A stretch of DNA of 64,000 nucleotides from Betaproteobacteria bacterium (GCA_016716535.1 JADJWD010000006.1:248001-312000); one strand, 5' to 3'. Positions 54,609 through 63,619 are shown, counted from the stretch's first letter. Notes: a model not told the origin generated them from the sequence alone. Translations and numbers: made by a program.

Positions 54609-56194
54609 GCGCGCGGCCCCTGGCTGCGCCCGGCAACGAGTTGCCGCAGCGCGTCCTTTTGCACCTTGCCGAGCGCGGTGCGCGGCAGGGTCTCGACGAA
54701 GATCAGTTCACGCGGGTGCTTGAAGCGCGCCAGCCGGCCGGCGAAGCGCTCGAGCAGTTGCGCGCTGTCGGGGCGCGTGCCTTCTTTCGGCACGACGAAG
54801 GCGACGACCGCCTCGCCCCAGCGCGCGTCGGGGCGGCCAACGACGGCGGCCTCGGCGACTTCGGGGCATTCGAGCAGCACGGCCTCGACCTCGGCCGGGC
54901 TGACGTTCTCGCCGCCGCAAATGATCATGTCCTTCAACCGGCCGTCGATCCACAGGTAGCCGTCGGCGTCGAGGTGGCCCGCATCGCCCGAACGGAACCA
55001 GCCGCCGGCCAGCGCCTGCGCGGTGCCCGCCGCGTCGCGCCAGTAGCCGCTCATCAGTTGCGGCGCGCGCACGAGCACTTCGCCGCTGGTGCCACCCGCC
55101 CCGTTCGGCAGCGTGTTGCCCGCGGCATCGGCGATGCGCAACTCGGCGCCCACCGCCGCGCGGCCCGCCGAGCCGGCGCGCGCGTGCGCCTCGTCGGCGT
55201 GCAGGCAGCACACGACGGGGCCGGTCTCGGTGGCGCCCCAGACCTGGATCAACGGCACGCCGCGCGCGTGCACGGCGTCGATCAGGCGGCGCGGCACGAT
55301 CGTCGAGCCGGTGCTGATCGAACGCAGGTGGTTGAAGGCGGCGTTCGCCCAACGCGCGTGCGCCAGCAGCACCTCGAGCTGCGCCGGCACGAGCACGGTG
55401 AGCGTGATGCCGTCGCGCTCGAGCGCATCGAAGGTGGCCTCGGCGTCGAACTTCGCGTGCAGCGTCACCGTGCAGCCGCGGCGCAGCGCCGGCAAGGTCT
55501 GGATGTTCAGGCCGCCGACGTGGAACAGCGGCAGCGTCGTCAGCACGTGGTCGCCGGCGACGAGGCCGTGCATGTCGTCGGCGGCGTCGGCATTGGCAGC
55601 GAGCGCGCGCGCCGACAGCAACGCGCCCTTCGGCGTGCCGGTGGCGCCGGAGGTGAAGCACAGCAGGACGGGGGCTTCGGGGTCCGGGGTGGCTGCGGCG
55701 TGCTTACTTTGCCCGTTCGCGCCAGCGCGGCCGCCAGCGAGAAAGGCCTCCCAGCCGGTCCAGCCCGCAGGCGCCGCAGTGCTGCGTGCGATGCATCTCG
55801 TCGCAGGCGGCGCGACTTGCTGCTCGTGGCACGCGGCGACGAACTCACCGTCGATGATGAACAGCGCCGGCGCCACCGCGGCGAGTTGCGCGCGATGCTC
55901 GGGCGGCGCGAGGCGCCAGTTCAGCGGCATGAAGATGACGCCGCGGCGTGCGCAGGCGAAGAGCGTGGCCAGCATCGCGGCGCTGTTGGTGCCGAGCCAG
56001 GCGACGACGGCGCGCTCACTCTCGCGCGCTCCCGGCCCCACACCAGCCGCCACGAGCGCCCCTTCGACCCCATCGACCAACCGCGCCAGCGCCGCGTAGT
56101 CGAAGTCGCCATCGCCCGCGCGCAGCGCCCGCTTGTCGCCCTGCCGCGCCGCGGCGGCGTGCACCCACTGGCCGATGTGCGCAGCGTGGCTCAC
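54605..56194 (-). CDS. AMP-forming acyl-CoA ligase (second of two)
   Basis: ANL-superfamily ligase, 529 aa. P-loop CFTSGATGTPKGALLS, then VWGATETGPVVCCLH, GWFRSGDAGHLDADGYLWID, and catalytic Lys in PRTALGKVQKDALRQL. Being coupled to the HyuA gene by a four-base overlap, it is the better candidate of the two ligases for activating the ring-opened product (2-aminophenyl)succinate. It shares little beyond core motifs with the other ligase. It follows the thiolase gene after 18 bases. Confidence 0.9.
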   Translation of the reverse strand: MSHAAHIGQWVHAAAARQGDKRALRAGDGDFDYAALARLVDGVEGALVAAGVGPGARESERAVVAWLGTNSAAMLATLFACARRGVIFMPLNWRLAPPEHRAQLAAVAPALFIIDGEFVAACHEQQVAPPATRCIARSTAAPAGWTGWEAFLAGGRAGANGQSKHAAATPDPEAPVLLCFTSGATGTPKGALLSARALAANADAADDMHGLVAGDHVLTTLPLFHVGGLNIQTLPALRRGCTVTLHAKFDAEATFDALERDGITLTVLVPAQLEVLLAHARWANAAFNHLRSISTGSTIVPRRLIDAVHARGVPLIQVWGATETGPVVCCLHADEAHARAGSAGRAAVGAELRIADAAGNTLPNGAGGTSGEVLVRAPQLMSGYWRDAAGTAQALAGGWFRSGDAGHLDADGYLWIDGRLKDMIICGGENVSPAEVEAVLLECPEVAEAAVVGRPDARWGEAVVAFVVPKEGTRPDSAQLLERFAGRLARFKHPRELIFVETLPRTALGKVQKDALRQLVAGRSQGPRA

Positions 56195-56212
56195 GGCATC
56201 ACGCCTCGCCGG

Positions 56213-57418
56213 TCAGGCCGGCCCGACCTCGAGCACCACCGCCATCGCGGTGTCGCCGGCCGCGCAGCCGGTGAACAGGCCGCGCCCGCCGCCGCGCTGC
56301 GCCAGCGCCTCGATCAACTCGATGATCGCGCGCGTGCCCATCGGCGCCTGCGGGTGGCCCCAGACGAGCGAGCAGCCGTACGGGTTCATCGCCGCCACGT
56401 CGACGCCGGTCAGCCGCGCGAAGACGAGGTCGTTGACTGCAAACGGGTTGTGCGTCTTGACGACCGCCATCTCGCCGATCGACAACCCCGCCTGCGCGAG
56501 CGCTTGCGCGGCCGCCGGCGCCGGCGCCTCGGGCATGTGCGCGAGTTCGGCGCGCGCGCTGCCGAAGCCGAGCAGCCGCACGCCGATCGCCGGGTCGCGC
56601 GCCAGCTCGCGCGCGCGTTCGCGTGTCGTCACGACGATGCCGGCGTTGCCGTCGGCCGGGTGCGTCTGCGCGCCGTAGGTGACGCTGCCGCCGGGCTGCA
56701 CCGGCTTCAGCGCCGCCAGGCCCTCCGCCGTCGAACGGCTCACGCCCTCGTCGCCAGCCAGCACCGCGGCGGTCTTCTTGTAGCCGGCGGCCGGCACCTC
56801 GAAGGGCAGCGTCATGAAGCGGCGCAGGAAGGCCGCGTCGTCGGCCAGTGCTTCGGCGTACTGCGCTTCGCGCCGCAGCACCACCTCGTGCTGCGCGGCG
56901 GTGGTGATGCCGTGCTTGCGCGCCACGTTCTCGGCCGTGGCCAGCATCGAATGGCCGCCCAGCGGGTCGCAGCCGAAGTTGTCCATCACCCAGTCTTCGG
57001 CGGCGCCGGTGCCGCCGGGGCCGCGCGGGTTCGGGTAGTACAGGTGCGGGCCGTTGCTCGTGCGGTCGCAGGTGACGACGAGCGAGGCGCGCGCGAGGCC
57101 GCTGCGCACCTCTTGCGCGGCAGCGAGCAGGCTGCGCACGCCGGTGGCGCAGGCTTGCATCATCGTGGGCCCGCCCACCGCCGGCGCGCCGACGAGGCCC
57201 ATCAGCCACGGCACGCCATAGAACGAGTGCTTCTGCGGCACCGACAAGCCGAGCACGCCGTGGTCGAAGGCCGCGGGCTCGATGCCGCGGCGCGCCAGCT
57301 CGCGCCGCGCAACGAAGGCCGCGAACTCGACGCTGTGCAAGTGCGCGAGCGCGCCCTGCCAGCGCGCGAACGGCGTGCTCCAGTAGGCGCCGTAGGGGAT
57401 GACGGGTTCGGCGCTCAT
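56213..57418 (-). CDS. Thiolase (acyl-CoA acetyltransferase family)
   Basis: Thiolase-fold enzyme of 401 aa that cleaves beta-ketoacyl-CoA with CoA. The nucleophile Cys90 is in MMQACATGVRSLLAAAQEV, the catalytic His in KTHNPFAVNDLVFAR, and a C-terminal Cys in FTGCAAGDTAMAVV, where classical thiolases read CxGGG. In the pathway it would release acetyl-CoA and an aroyl-CoA such as anthraniloyl-CoA. It is the first enzyme gene after the GntR regulator (38-base gap), with a GGAGAA ribosome site. Confidence 0.88.
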   Translation of the reverse strand: MSAEPVIPYGAYWSTPFARWQGALAHLHSVEFAAFVARRELARRGIEPAAFDHGVLGLSVPQKHSFYGVPWLMGLVGAPAVGGPTMMQACATGVRSLLAAAQEVRSGLARASLVVTCDRTSNGPHLYYPNPRGPGGTGAAEDWVMDNFGCDPLGGHSMLATAENVARKHGITTAAQHEVVLRREAQYAEALADDAAFLRRFMTLPFEVPAAGYKKTAAVLAGDEGVSRSTAEGLAALKPVQPGGSVTYGAQTHPADGNAGIVVTTRERARELARDPAIGVRLLGFGSARAELAHMPEAPAPAAAQALAQAGLSIGEMAVVKTHNPFAVNDLVFARLTGVDVAAMNPYGCSLVWGHPQAPMGTRAIIELIEALAQRGGGRGLFTGCAAGDTAMAVVLEVGPA

Positions 57419-57456
57419 GGTGGTTCTCCTTGTCGGCTGCGCGGGCGGGCGGACGG

Positions 57457-58203
57457 TCAGCGCTTGCGCGGCGCCGGTGCACGCTTGCGGCTGGCTGGCG
57501 CGGGGGCGCGCGCGGCCGGTGTTTCAGGCCGGTCGGCGAGCCCGAGCGCCTCGATGAACGCCAGGCGCGCCTGCTGCAGATGCTCGCGCACCGCCTGCTC
57601 GGCGGCGTCGGCGTCGCCGGCCGCGAGCGCCGCGGTGATGCGCTTCAAGCCCCGCAGCACGATCGTGCGCACGCGCGGCGCGCCGAGCGTCAGCGCGCGG
57701 ATGTGCTGCATGTGGTCGGCGTACAGCTCGATGACGCGCACGAGCCGGGTGTTGGGCACGAGCTTCAGCCACGCCTGCCGGTAGGCGATCTGCGCTTCGC
57801 GGAAGGCCGTCGCGTCGCCGGCGCGGTGCGCCGCCTGCGCCATCGCCAGCGCCGATTCGACCGGCGCGCGCGCGGCGCGGTCGGCCGCGCGCGCCGCGAC
57901 GCGCCGGATCGCCGCCGGCTCGAGCAGGAAGCGCAGCTCGTAGATGTCGTCGACATCGGCCAGGCTCAGCGCCGGCACCGCGAAGCTGCGCCGCTCGGTC
58001 GCCAGCAGCCCTTCGCTGGCCAGCCGCGCCATCGCCTCGCGCACCGGCGTGCGCGAGACGCCCAACTGCGCGGCCAGCGGCACTTCCTGCAGCACCTCGC
58101 CGACGCCGATGGCGCCGCTGCGCAGGCGCTCGCGCAGCGCCAGGTAGACCTGGTCGGACAAGGCCTGCGGGCGAGGCAGCGCAGGCATCGGCGCGGCGTC
58201 CAT
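57457..58203 (-). CDS. GntR-family transcriptional regulator (FCD domain)
   Basis: DNA-binding regulator of 248 aa, probably controlling the catabolic operon it heads. The N-terminal winged helix reads VYLALRERLRSGAIGVGEVL and GVSRTPVREAMARLASEGLL. The FCD effector domain (about 85-215) has YELRFLLEPAAIRR and a HMQHIRALTLG helix with likely metal-binding His. A Lys/Arg/Pro-rich tail follows residue 225. FCD regulators respond to organic acids. A TGTATACA palindrome lies 74 bases upstream of its ATG. Repression relieved by the pathway acid is inferred. Confidence 0.92.
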   Translation of the reverse strand: MDAAPMPALPRPQALSDQVYLALRERLRSGAIGVGEVLQEVPLAAQLGVSRTPVREAMARLASEGLLATERRSFAVPALSLADVDDIYELRFLLEPAAIRRVAARAADRAARAPVESALAMAQAAHRAGDATAFREAQIAYRQAWLKLVPNTRLVRVIELYADHMQHIRALTLGAPRVRTIVLRGLKRITAALAAGDADAAEQAVREHLQQARLAFIEALGLADRPETPAARAPAPASRKRAPAPRKR

Positions 58204-58270
58204 CGGGCCGGCTTTCGGGTGTCGGGGTGGTGCGAAGCGGGCGGCGAGCTCAAGCCCGCGTGCCCCCGAT

Positions 58271-58286
58271 GTGTACTGTATACATG
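58271..58286. promoter_or_regulatory. Putative GntR/FCD operator upstream of the catabolic operon
   Basis: The plus strand reads GTGTACTGTATACATG, with a perfect eight-base palindrome TGTATACA at 58277-58284. Such TGTATACA cores are typical of FCD-type GntR operators. It is the only AT-containing palindrome in the 217-base gap between the GntR gene (start 58203) and queG (stop 58420). Nothing else recognisable was found in that gap. Confidence 0.6.
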
Positions 58287-58419
58287 GCCGCAGGATCGGC
58301 CCGAAGCCCCGGCCGTTCCTTGCACTGGATCAAGAACGCCCGGCGGCCGGCTCAGGGATTGCGAGGGGGCGGGGCCGCCCAGTGCGTCCGCCTCGGCCGC
58401 CCAAGCCGCCGTGGCGGCG

Positions 58420-59550
58420 CTACGTCCGCTGCGCGAGCGCCCAGTCGATGTGCTCGCGCACCAGCGTCTCGGCGCCGTCGCGCGCCGCCGCCAGCGCCCG
58501 CCCGATCGCCGCGGCGGCGATCGCATCGTCACTGTCGGCCAGCGCATTGCCCATCGCCACGGCGAGGTTCCGCCGCCAGCGCAAGTAGCCGATGCGGCGC
58601 AGCGCGCTGCCTTCGGTGCGGCGCAGGAACTCGGCCTCGTCCCAGGCCCACAGCGCCAGCAGCGTCGCGCTGCCAAGACCGTGCCGCTCGTCGAAGTCGG
58701 GCAGCGTCGCGCGCTGGGCGAACTTGTTCCACGGGCAGGCGAGCTGGCAGTCGTCGCAGCCGGCGATGCGGTGGCCGATCGCGCGGCGCCATTCGGGCGG
58801 AATCGGTCCGTGCAGTTCGAGCGTCAGGTAGCTGATGCAGCGGCGCGCGTCGAGCCGGTAGGGCGCGACGATCGCGCCGGTCGGGCAGGCATCGAGGCAC
58901 GCGCGGCACTCGCCGCAGTGCGCGCTGGTCGGCTCGTCGGGCGGCAGCGCCAGGTCGACGAAGATCTCGCCGACGAAGAACATCGAGCCGCCCTCGCGCG
59001 AAAGCAGCAGCGTGTGCTTGCCGCGCCAGCCGAGGCCGGCGCGCGTGGCGATCTCGACCTCGAGCACCGGCGCCGAGTCGGTGAAGACGCGGTGGCCGAA
59101 CGGTCCCACCTCGGCGGCCAGGCGGTCGGCGAGCTGCTGCAGCCGCTGGCGCAGCACCTTGTGGTAGTCGCGGCCGCGGGCGTACAGCGAGATCACCGCC
59201 TCGTCCGAGCCAGGTTGCGCGAGACGTTCACGTTCGCGCAGGGCCCAGTCATCACTCGCATCGCGCGGCAGGTAATCCATGCGCGCAGTGATGACGCTCG
59301 CGGTGCCCGGCACCAGTTCGGCTGGCCGCGCGCGCTTCAGGCCGTGCCGCGCCATGTAGTCCATCGCGCCATGAAAGCCCGCCTCGAGCCACGACGCGAG
59401 GCCAGGTTCGGCGCTCGCGAGGTCGATGCCGGCGATGCCGATCTGGGAGAATCCGGCCTCGTGCCCCCACGCCCGCAGCCGCTCGCGCAGACCGACCGGG
59501 TCGATCCCGGCAGAGGGCCCGTCGCCGAGGCCGGGCAACACGCTTGTCAT
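58420..59550 (-). CDS. queG: Epoxyqueuosine reductase QueG
   Basis: Cobalamin- and Fe-S-dependent enzyme, 376 aa, that reduces epoxyqueuosine to queuosine in tRNA, the last step of queuosine synthesis. The two 4Fe-4S motifs are CGECRACLDACPTGAI and CDDCQLACPWN. Upstream are GAMDYMARHGLKR and SVITARMDYLP. ATG 59550 gives the family start; it is divergent from tsaE with only nine bases between start codons. It is another B12-using enzyme in this window. Confidence 0.95.
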   Translation of the reverse strand: MTSVLPGLGDGPSAGIDPVGLRERLRAWGHEAGFSQIGIAGIDLASAEPGLASWLEAGFHGAMDYMARHGLKRARPAELVPGTASVITARMDYLPRDASDDWALRERERLAQPGSDEAVISLYARGRDYHKVLRQRLQQLADRLAAEVGPFGHRVFTDSAPVLEVEIATRAGLGWRGKHTLLLSREGGSMFFVGEIFVDLALPPDEPTSAHCGECRACLDACPTGAIVAPYRLDARRCISYLTLELHGPIPPEWRRAIGHRIAGCDDCQLACPWNKFAQRATLPDFDERHGLGSATLLALWAWDEAEFLRRTEGSALRRIGYLRWRRNLAVAMGNALADSDDAIAAAAIGRALAAARDGAETLVREHIDWALAQRT

Positions 59551-59559
59551 GACGCGATC

Positions 59560-60084
59560 ATGGCAGCACCGGCGGGGGATGCAGCGCCGCCGCCATTGCG
59601 CGCCGCCACCTGGCACTGGCCCGACGAAGCGGCCTGCGCCACCAGCGCCACCACGCTCGCACAACGCCTCATGACGGCACGCGCCGCCGATGCCGAGGCC
59701 GCCGACCTGACGGTCGAACTGCACGGCCCGCTCGGCGCTGGCAAGACGACCTTCGTGCGCCACCTGCTGCGTGCACTCGGCGTGCGCGGAAGAATCAAGA
59801 GCCCGACTTTCACGGTGCTGGAGCCGTATCACGTCGAGGCTGCGGGGGGCCTCGACATCGCGCACTTCGACTTCTACCGCTTCGACGACGAGCGTGAACT
59901 CGCCGACGCCGGCCTGCGCGACACGTTTGCGGCGCCCGGGCTGAAGCTCGTCGAATGGGCAGAACGCGCCGGCGCGACGCGGCCGCGTGCCGACCTGCAC
60001 TTTGTCATCGAACCGCAGGCCGACGACCGCCGGCTCGTGCGAGTTACCGCATACACGGCGCGCGGCGCGGCGCTGCTCGGATGA
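59560..60084 (+). CDS. tsaE: tRNA threonylcarbamoyladenosine biosynthesis ATPase TsaE
   Basis: Essential P-loop ATPase of 174 aa that works with TsaB and TsaD to form t6A37 in tRNA. Walker A is GPLGAGKTTFVRHLLRALGV, followed by KSPTFTVLEPYHV, IAHFDFYRFDDERELAD and KLVEWAERAG. The ATG at 59560 leaves a nine-base divergent gap to queG. Its stop overlaps the amiC ATG (ATGA), as in many proteobacteria. Confidence 0.95.
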   Translation: MAAPAGDAAPPPLRAATWHWPDEAACATSATTLAQRLMTARAADAEAADLTVELHGPLGAGKTTFVRHLLRALGVRGRIKSPTFTVLEPYHVEAAGGLDIAHFDFYRFDDERELADAGLRDTFAAPGLKLVEWAERAGATRPRADLHFVIEPQADDRRLVRVTAYTARGAALLG

Positions 60085-61559
60085 AGGACACGATGACCAC
60101 GCCACCGATGCGCCGCCGCACGCTGCTGCTGGCGGCCGGGCCGGTGGTGTTGACGTTCGGGGTCGTGCCGGTGGCGCGCGCTGCGGGCCCGAGCGGCGCA
60201 GCGGCGCCGGCCGCATCACAAGCCTCCGGCACCGCCGCCGCAGCCAGCGCCGGTACCGCCGCCGGCCCCGCCCCGACGATCGTCGCCGTGCGCCTGTGGC
60301 CGGCACCCGAGTACACGCGCGTCACCATCGAATCCGACCGCGTGCTCGTCGCACGCCACCGGCTGATCGAGACGCCGCCCAGGTTGATCGTCGACCTCGA
60401 CGGGCTCGAGCTCGACTCGGCGCTGCGCGAGCTGGTCGGCCAGGTGCGGCCCGACGACCCGTACATCCAGGGCGTGCGCGCCGGCCAGTTCCAGCCGCAC
60501 GTCGTGCGCATCGTCTTCGACCTGAAGCAGAACGTGCGCCCCGAGCAGTTCGCGCTGCCGCCGGTGGCCGCCTACCAGCACCGGCTGATCCTCGACCTCT
60601 ACCCGGTCGAGGAACGCGACCCGCTGCTGGCGCTGGTGCGTGAACGCGAGGAAGCCAACGACCGCGCGGCACGCGCGCTGCGCGACTCGCTCGCCGACTT
60701 CATCGCGCGCATCGAGGGCCGGCGCGCCGACACGCCCGCCGGGCCCGTTGCGCCATCGGCAACGCCCGTGCCGACGCCGCCGATCACGCCCGCGCCGCCG
60801 TCGCCCACGCCGCCGTTGACGGCGGCCGAGCGGCGGCAGGTCGAGCGGCTCGTCATCGTCGCCATCGACCCCGGGCACGGCGGCGAGGACCCCGGCGCGA
60901 TCGGCCCGACCGGCCTGCGCGAGAAGGACGTCGTGCTCGCCATCGCGCTCGAGCTGCGCGAGCGGCTGAACGCCGTGCACGGCATGCGCGTGATGCTCAC
61001 GCGCGACGGCGACCACTTCGTGCCGCTGTGGGAGCGCGTGCGCAAGGCGCGGCGCGTGCAGGCCGACCTCTTCGTCAGCCTGCACGCCGACGCCTTCATG
61101 CGCCGCGAGGCGCGCGGCGCGAGCGTCTTCGCGCTGTCGACCCGCGGCGCGACGAGCGCCGCGGCACGCTGGATGGCCGAACGCGAGAACGCCGCCGACC
61201 GCGTCGGCGGCGTCAACGTCGGCCGCGTGCGCGACCCGCAGATCCTGCAGGCGATGCTCGACATGAGCACGACCGCACAGATCAAGGACAGCCTCGTGCT
61301 CGGCCGCGAAGTGCTGGGGCGGCTGGACAGCGTCGGCGACCTGCACAAGCGCCAGGTCGAGCAAGCCGGCTTCGCGGTGCTGAAAGCGCCCGACATCCCG
61401 AGCATCCTCGTCGAGACGGCGTTCATCTCCAACCCGAAGGAAGAGAAACGCCTGCGCGACGCGGCCTACCGCACGCAGCTCGCGGGGGCGATCGCGGCGG
61501 GGATCAGGCGCTACTTCGCCAAGCGGCCGCCGCTGGCGCGCGCGCGCACGCTGGGCTGA
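60081..61559 (+). CDS. amiC: N-acetylmuramoyl-L-alanine amidase AmiC
   Basis: Periplasmic peptidoglycan amidase for daughter-cell separation, 492 aa. A Tat-type signal, MRRRTLLLAAGPVVLTFGVV, is near the start. An AMIN domain follows (about 70-180: YTRVTIESDRVLVARHRLI), then a Pro-rich linker, then Amidase_3 (about 265-480). Zinc-site motifs are AIDPGHGGEDPGAIG, SLHADAFMRREARG and ILVETAFISNPKEEKRL. The ATG overlaps the tsaE stop. Confidence 0.95.
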   Translation: MKDTMTTPPMRRRTLLLAAGPVVLTFGVVPVARAAGPSGAAAPAASQASGTAAAASAGTAAGPAPTIVAVRLWPAPEYTRVTIESDRVLVARHRLIETPPRLIVDLDGLELDSALRELVGQVRPDDPYIQGVRAGQFQPHVVRIVFDLKQNVRPEQFALPPVAAYQHRLILDLYPVEERDPLLALVREREEANDRAARALRDSLADFIARIEGRRADTPAGPVAPSATPVPTPPITPAPPSPTPPLTAAERRQVERLVIVAIDPGHGGEDPGAIGPTGLREKDVVLAIALELRERLNAVHGMRVMLTRDGDHFVPLWERVRKARRVQADLFVSLHADAFMRREARGASVFALSTRGATSAAARWMAERENAADRVGGVNVGRVRDPQILQAMLDMSTTAQIKDSLVLGREVLGRLDSVGDLHKRQVEQAGFAVLKAPDIPSILVETAFISNPKEEKRLRDAAYRTQLAGAIAAGIRRYFAKRPPLARARTLG

Positions 61560-61573
61560 CGCCGCAGGCTGCT

Positions 61574-62476
61574 TCAGCGCGCGCGCAGCACGAGCGCGAT
61601 CGCCGCGACCATCAGCACGACGGCCGCCCAGTCCTGCCAGTGCAGCACTTCACCGAGGAACCACGCGCCGCTGAACACGCCGAGCACCGGGATCATCATC
61701 ACGCTGATGCTCGAGGCCACCGGCGGCAGCGTCTTCGCGAGGTACAGCCACGCCGCCTGCGAGAAGCCGAAGACGATGACGGCGTTGAAGGCCACGGCGC
61801 CGGCGACGTGCGTCTCGGGCGCTCGCCAACGTGCGCTCTCGAAGATCAAAGCCAGCAGCGTCAGCACGACCGCGCACGCCACCGTCATCCAGAACACGAT
61901 TGCCAGCAACGGCACCGGCACTGTCGAGCGCCTGAGCATGTGCGTGCCGAGTGCCCACACCGCCGCGGCCGCGACCACCATCGCCGCCGCCCATGGCGCG
62001 CCGGCCAGGCTCGCGAACTCCTGCGACAACAGCAGCAGCACGCCGGTGCCCGCCGCCGCGACGCCGAGCCACTGCCGCATCGCCAACCGCTCGCCATAGA
62101 CGAACGCGCCGACGAGTGCGACGAAGATCGGCATCGTGTAGCCAAGGATCGCCGAGCGGCCCGAGCTCAGCGCCTGCACGCCGAAGATGATGACGACGTG
62201 CCAGACGAGCATGTTGGGGCCGGTGAGCCGCGCCACCTCGCGCCAGTGCACGCGCGGAATGGCAAGCGGCACCTTCGCCACCTTCAGCGCCAGCCACAGC
62301 ACCGGCAGCCCGAGCACCATCGACAGCGCGCGAAAGGTCAGCGGCGGATACGTCATCGGCGCCGACGGCAACCCGCTGACGCCGACCTTCATGATCGGCC
62401 AGTTGACGCCCCAGGTCAGCGTCAACAGCACGAGCACGACGAGCTGCCGGCGCGTGAGCCCCGGCATCGCCTGCAT
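61574..62476 (-). CDS. EamA/DMT-family transporter
   Basis: Inner-membrane drug/metabolite transporter, 300 aa, with about ten hydrophobic segments in two EamA repeats. It begins LLTLTWGVNWPIMKVGVSGL. The first repeat ends IPIFVALVGAFVYGE-like (TMPIFVALVGAFVYGERL), and the second has SVMMIPVLGVFSGAWFLGE. The substrate is not predictable. It is convergent with amiC (14 bases between stops) and follows hemB on the same strand. Confidence 0.9.
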   Translation of the reverse strand: MQAMPGLTRRQLVVLVLLTLTWGVNWPIMKVGVSGLPSAPMTYPPLTFRALSMVLGLPVLWLALKVAKVPLAIPRVHWREVARLTGPNMLVWHVVIIFGVQALSSGRSAILGYTMPIFVALVGAFVYGERLAMRQWLGVAAAGTGVLLLLSQEFASLAGAPWAAAMVVAAAAVWALGTHMLRRSTVPVPLLAIVFWMTVACAVVLTLLALIFESARWRAPETHVAGAVAFNAVIVFGFSQAAWLYLAKTLPPVASSISVMMIPVLGVFSGAWFLGEVLHWQDWAAVVLMVAAIALVLRAR

Positions 62477-62490
62477 CGGCGGGGCCGCGT

Positions 62491-63498
62491 TCAGCCGCGC
62501 TCGCGCAGCATGCGCGCCGCGTCGAGCGCGAAGTACGTCAGCACGCCGTCGGCGCCGGCGCGGCGGAAGGCGAGCAGCGATTCCATCATCACCGCGTCGT
62601 GGTCGAGCCAGCCGTTGGCGGCGGCGGCCTTCAGCATCGCGTACTCGCCGCTGACCTGATAGACGAAGGTCGGCATGCGGAACTCGTCCTTCACGCGGCG
62701 CACGATGTCCAGGTACGGCATGCCGGGCTTGACCATCACCATGTCGGCGCCCTCGGCGATGTCGAGCGCCACTTCGCGCAGCGCCTCGTCGCTGTTGCCC
62801 GGGTCCATCTGGTAGACCTTCTTGTCGGCTTTGCCCAGGTTGCCGGCCGAGCCCACCGCGTCGCGGAACGGGCCGTAGAACGCGCTCGCGTACTTCGCGC
62901 TGTAGGCCATGATGCGCGTGTGGATGGCGCCGGCGCCTTCGAGCGCGCCGCGGATCGCGCCGATGCGGCCGTCCATCATGTCGCTGGGCGCGACGATGTC
63001 GACACCGGCGGCGGCCTGCACGAGCGCCTGCTTCGTCAGCACCGCGACGGTGTCGTCGTTGACGATGTAGCCGTTGTCGTCGAGCAGGCCGTCCTGGCCG
63101 TGGCTCGTGAACGGATCGAGTGCGACGTCGGTGAGCAGGCCGAGCGTTGGAAAACGCTTCTTCAACTCGCGCACTGCGCGCGGCACGAGGCCTTCGGGGT
63201 TCAGCGCCTCGCGGCCATCAGGGGTCTTCAACGACGGCTCGATCACCGGGAACAGCGCCATCACCGGCACACCGAGCGCCAGGCACTGCTCGGCCACCGC
63301 GAAGAGGCCGTCGATGCTTCGGCGGCTAACGCCAGGCATGCTGGGGACGGCCTGCTCCTTCTGTTGCCCATCGACAACAAACACCGGCAGGATCAGGTCC
63401 TCGCTCGCCAGCCGATGTTCACGCACGAGCGCGCGCGTGAACGCATCTCGACGCAGTCGCCGAGGCCGGCTGGCTGGATAGGGTGGCAGGGTATTCAC
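62491..63498 (-). CDS. hemB: Delta-aminolevulinic acid dehydratase (porphobilinogen synthase) HemB
   Basis: Condenses two 5-aminolevulinate molecules to porphobilinogen in haem and B12 synthesis; 335 aa from GTG 63498. The longer upstream frame has no family similarity. Motifs: RRLRRDAFTRALVREHRL, the metal-site segment DVALDPFTSHGQDG, active Lys in RIMAYSAKYASAFYGPFRDA, and MVKPGMPYLDIVRRVK with the second active Lys. The cysteines of the zinc-type enzyme are absent, so it is the magnesium-dependent class as in Pseudomonas. hemJ lies on the other strand just beyond. Confidence 0.96.
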   Translation of the reverse strand: MNTLPPYPASRPRRLRRDAFTRALVREHRLASEDLILPVFVVDGQQKEQAVPSMPGVSRRSIDGLFAVAEQCLALGVPVMALFPVIEPSLKTPDGREALNPEGLVPRAVRELKKRFPTLGLLTDVALDPFTSHGQDGLLDDNGYIVNDDTVAVLTKQALVQAAAGVDIVAPSDMMDGRIGAIRGALEGAGAIHTRIMAYSAKYASAFYGPFRDAVGSAGNLGKADKKVYQMDPGNSDEALREVALDIAEGADMVMVKPGMPYLDIVRRVKDEFRMPTFVYQVSGEYAMLKAAAANGWLDHDAVMMESLLAFRRAGADGVLTYFALDAARMLRERG

Positions 63499-63619
63499 GA
63501 AGTGGACCTTTTTGCTGCGCTTGTTTGCCCTCGCGCAACGCGTGGGCGGGCCGTGTTCAGGGGTGTGCCATGTGGGGGGTACCCATGGCATCCAAGAAAT
63601 CCTACTGCTAAACTGGCTC

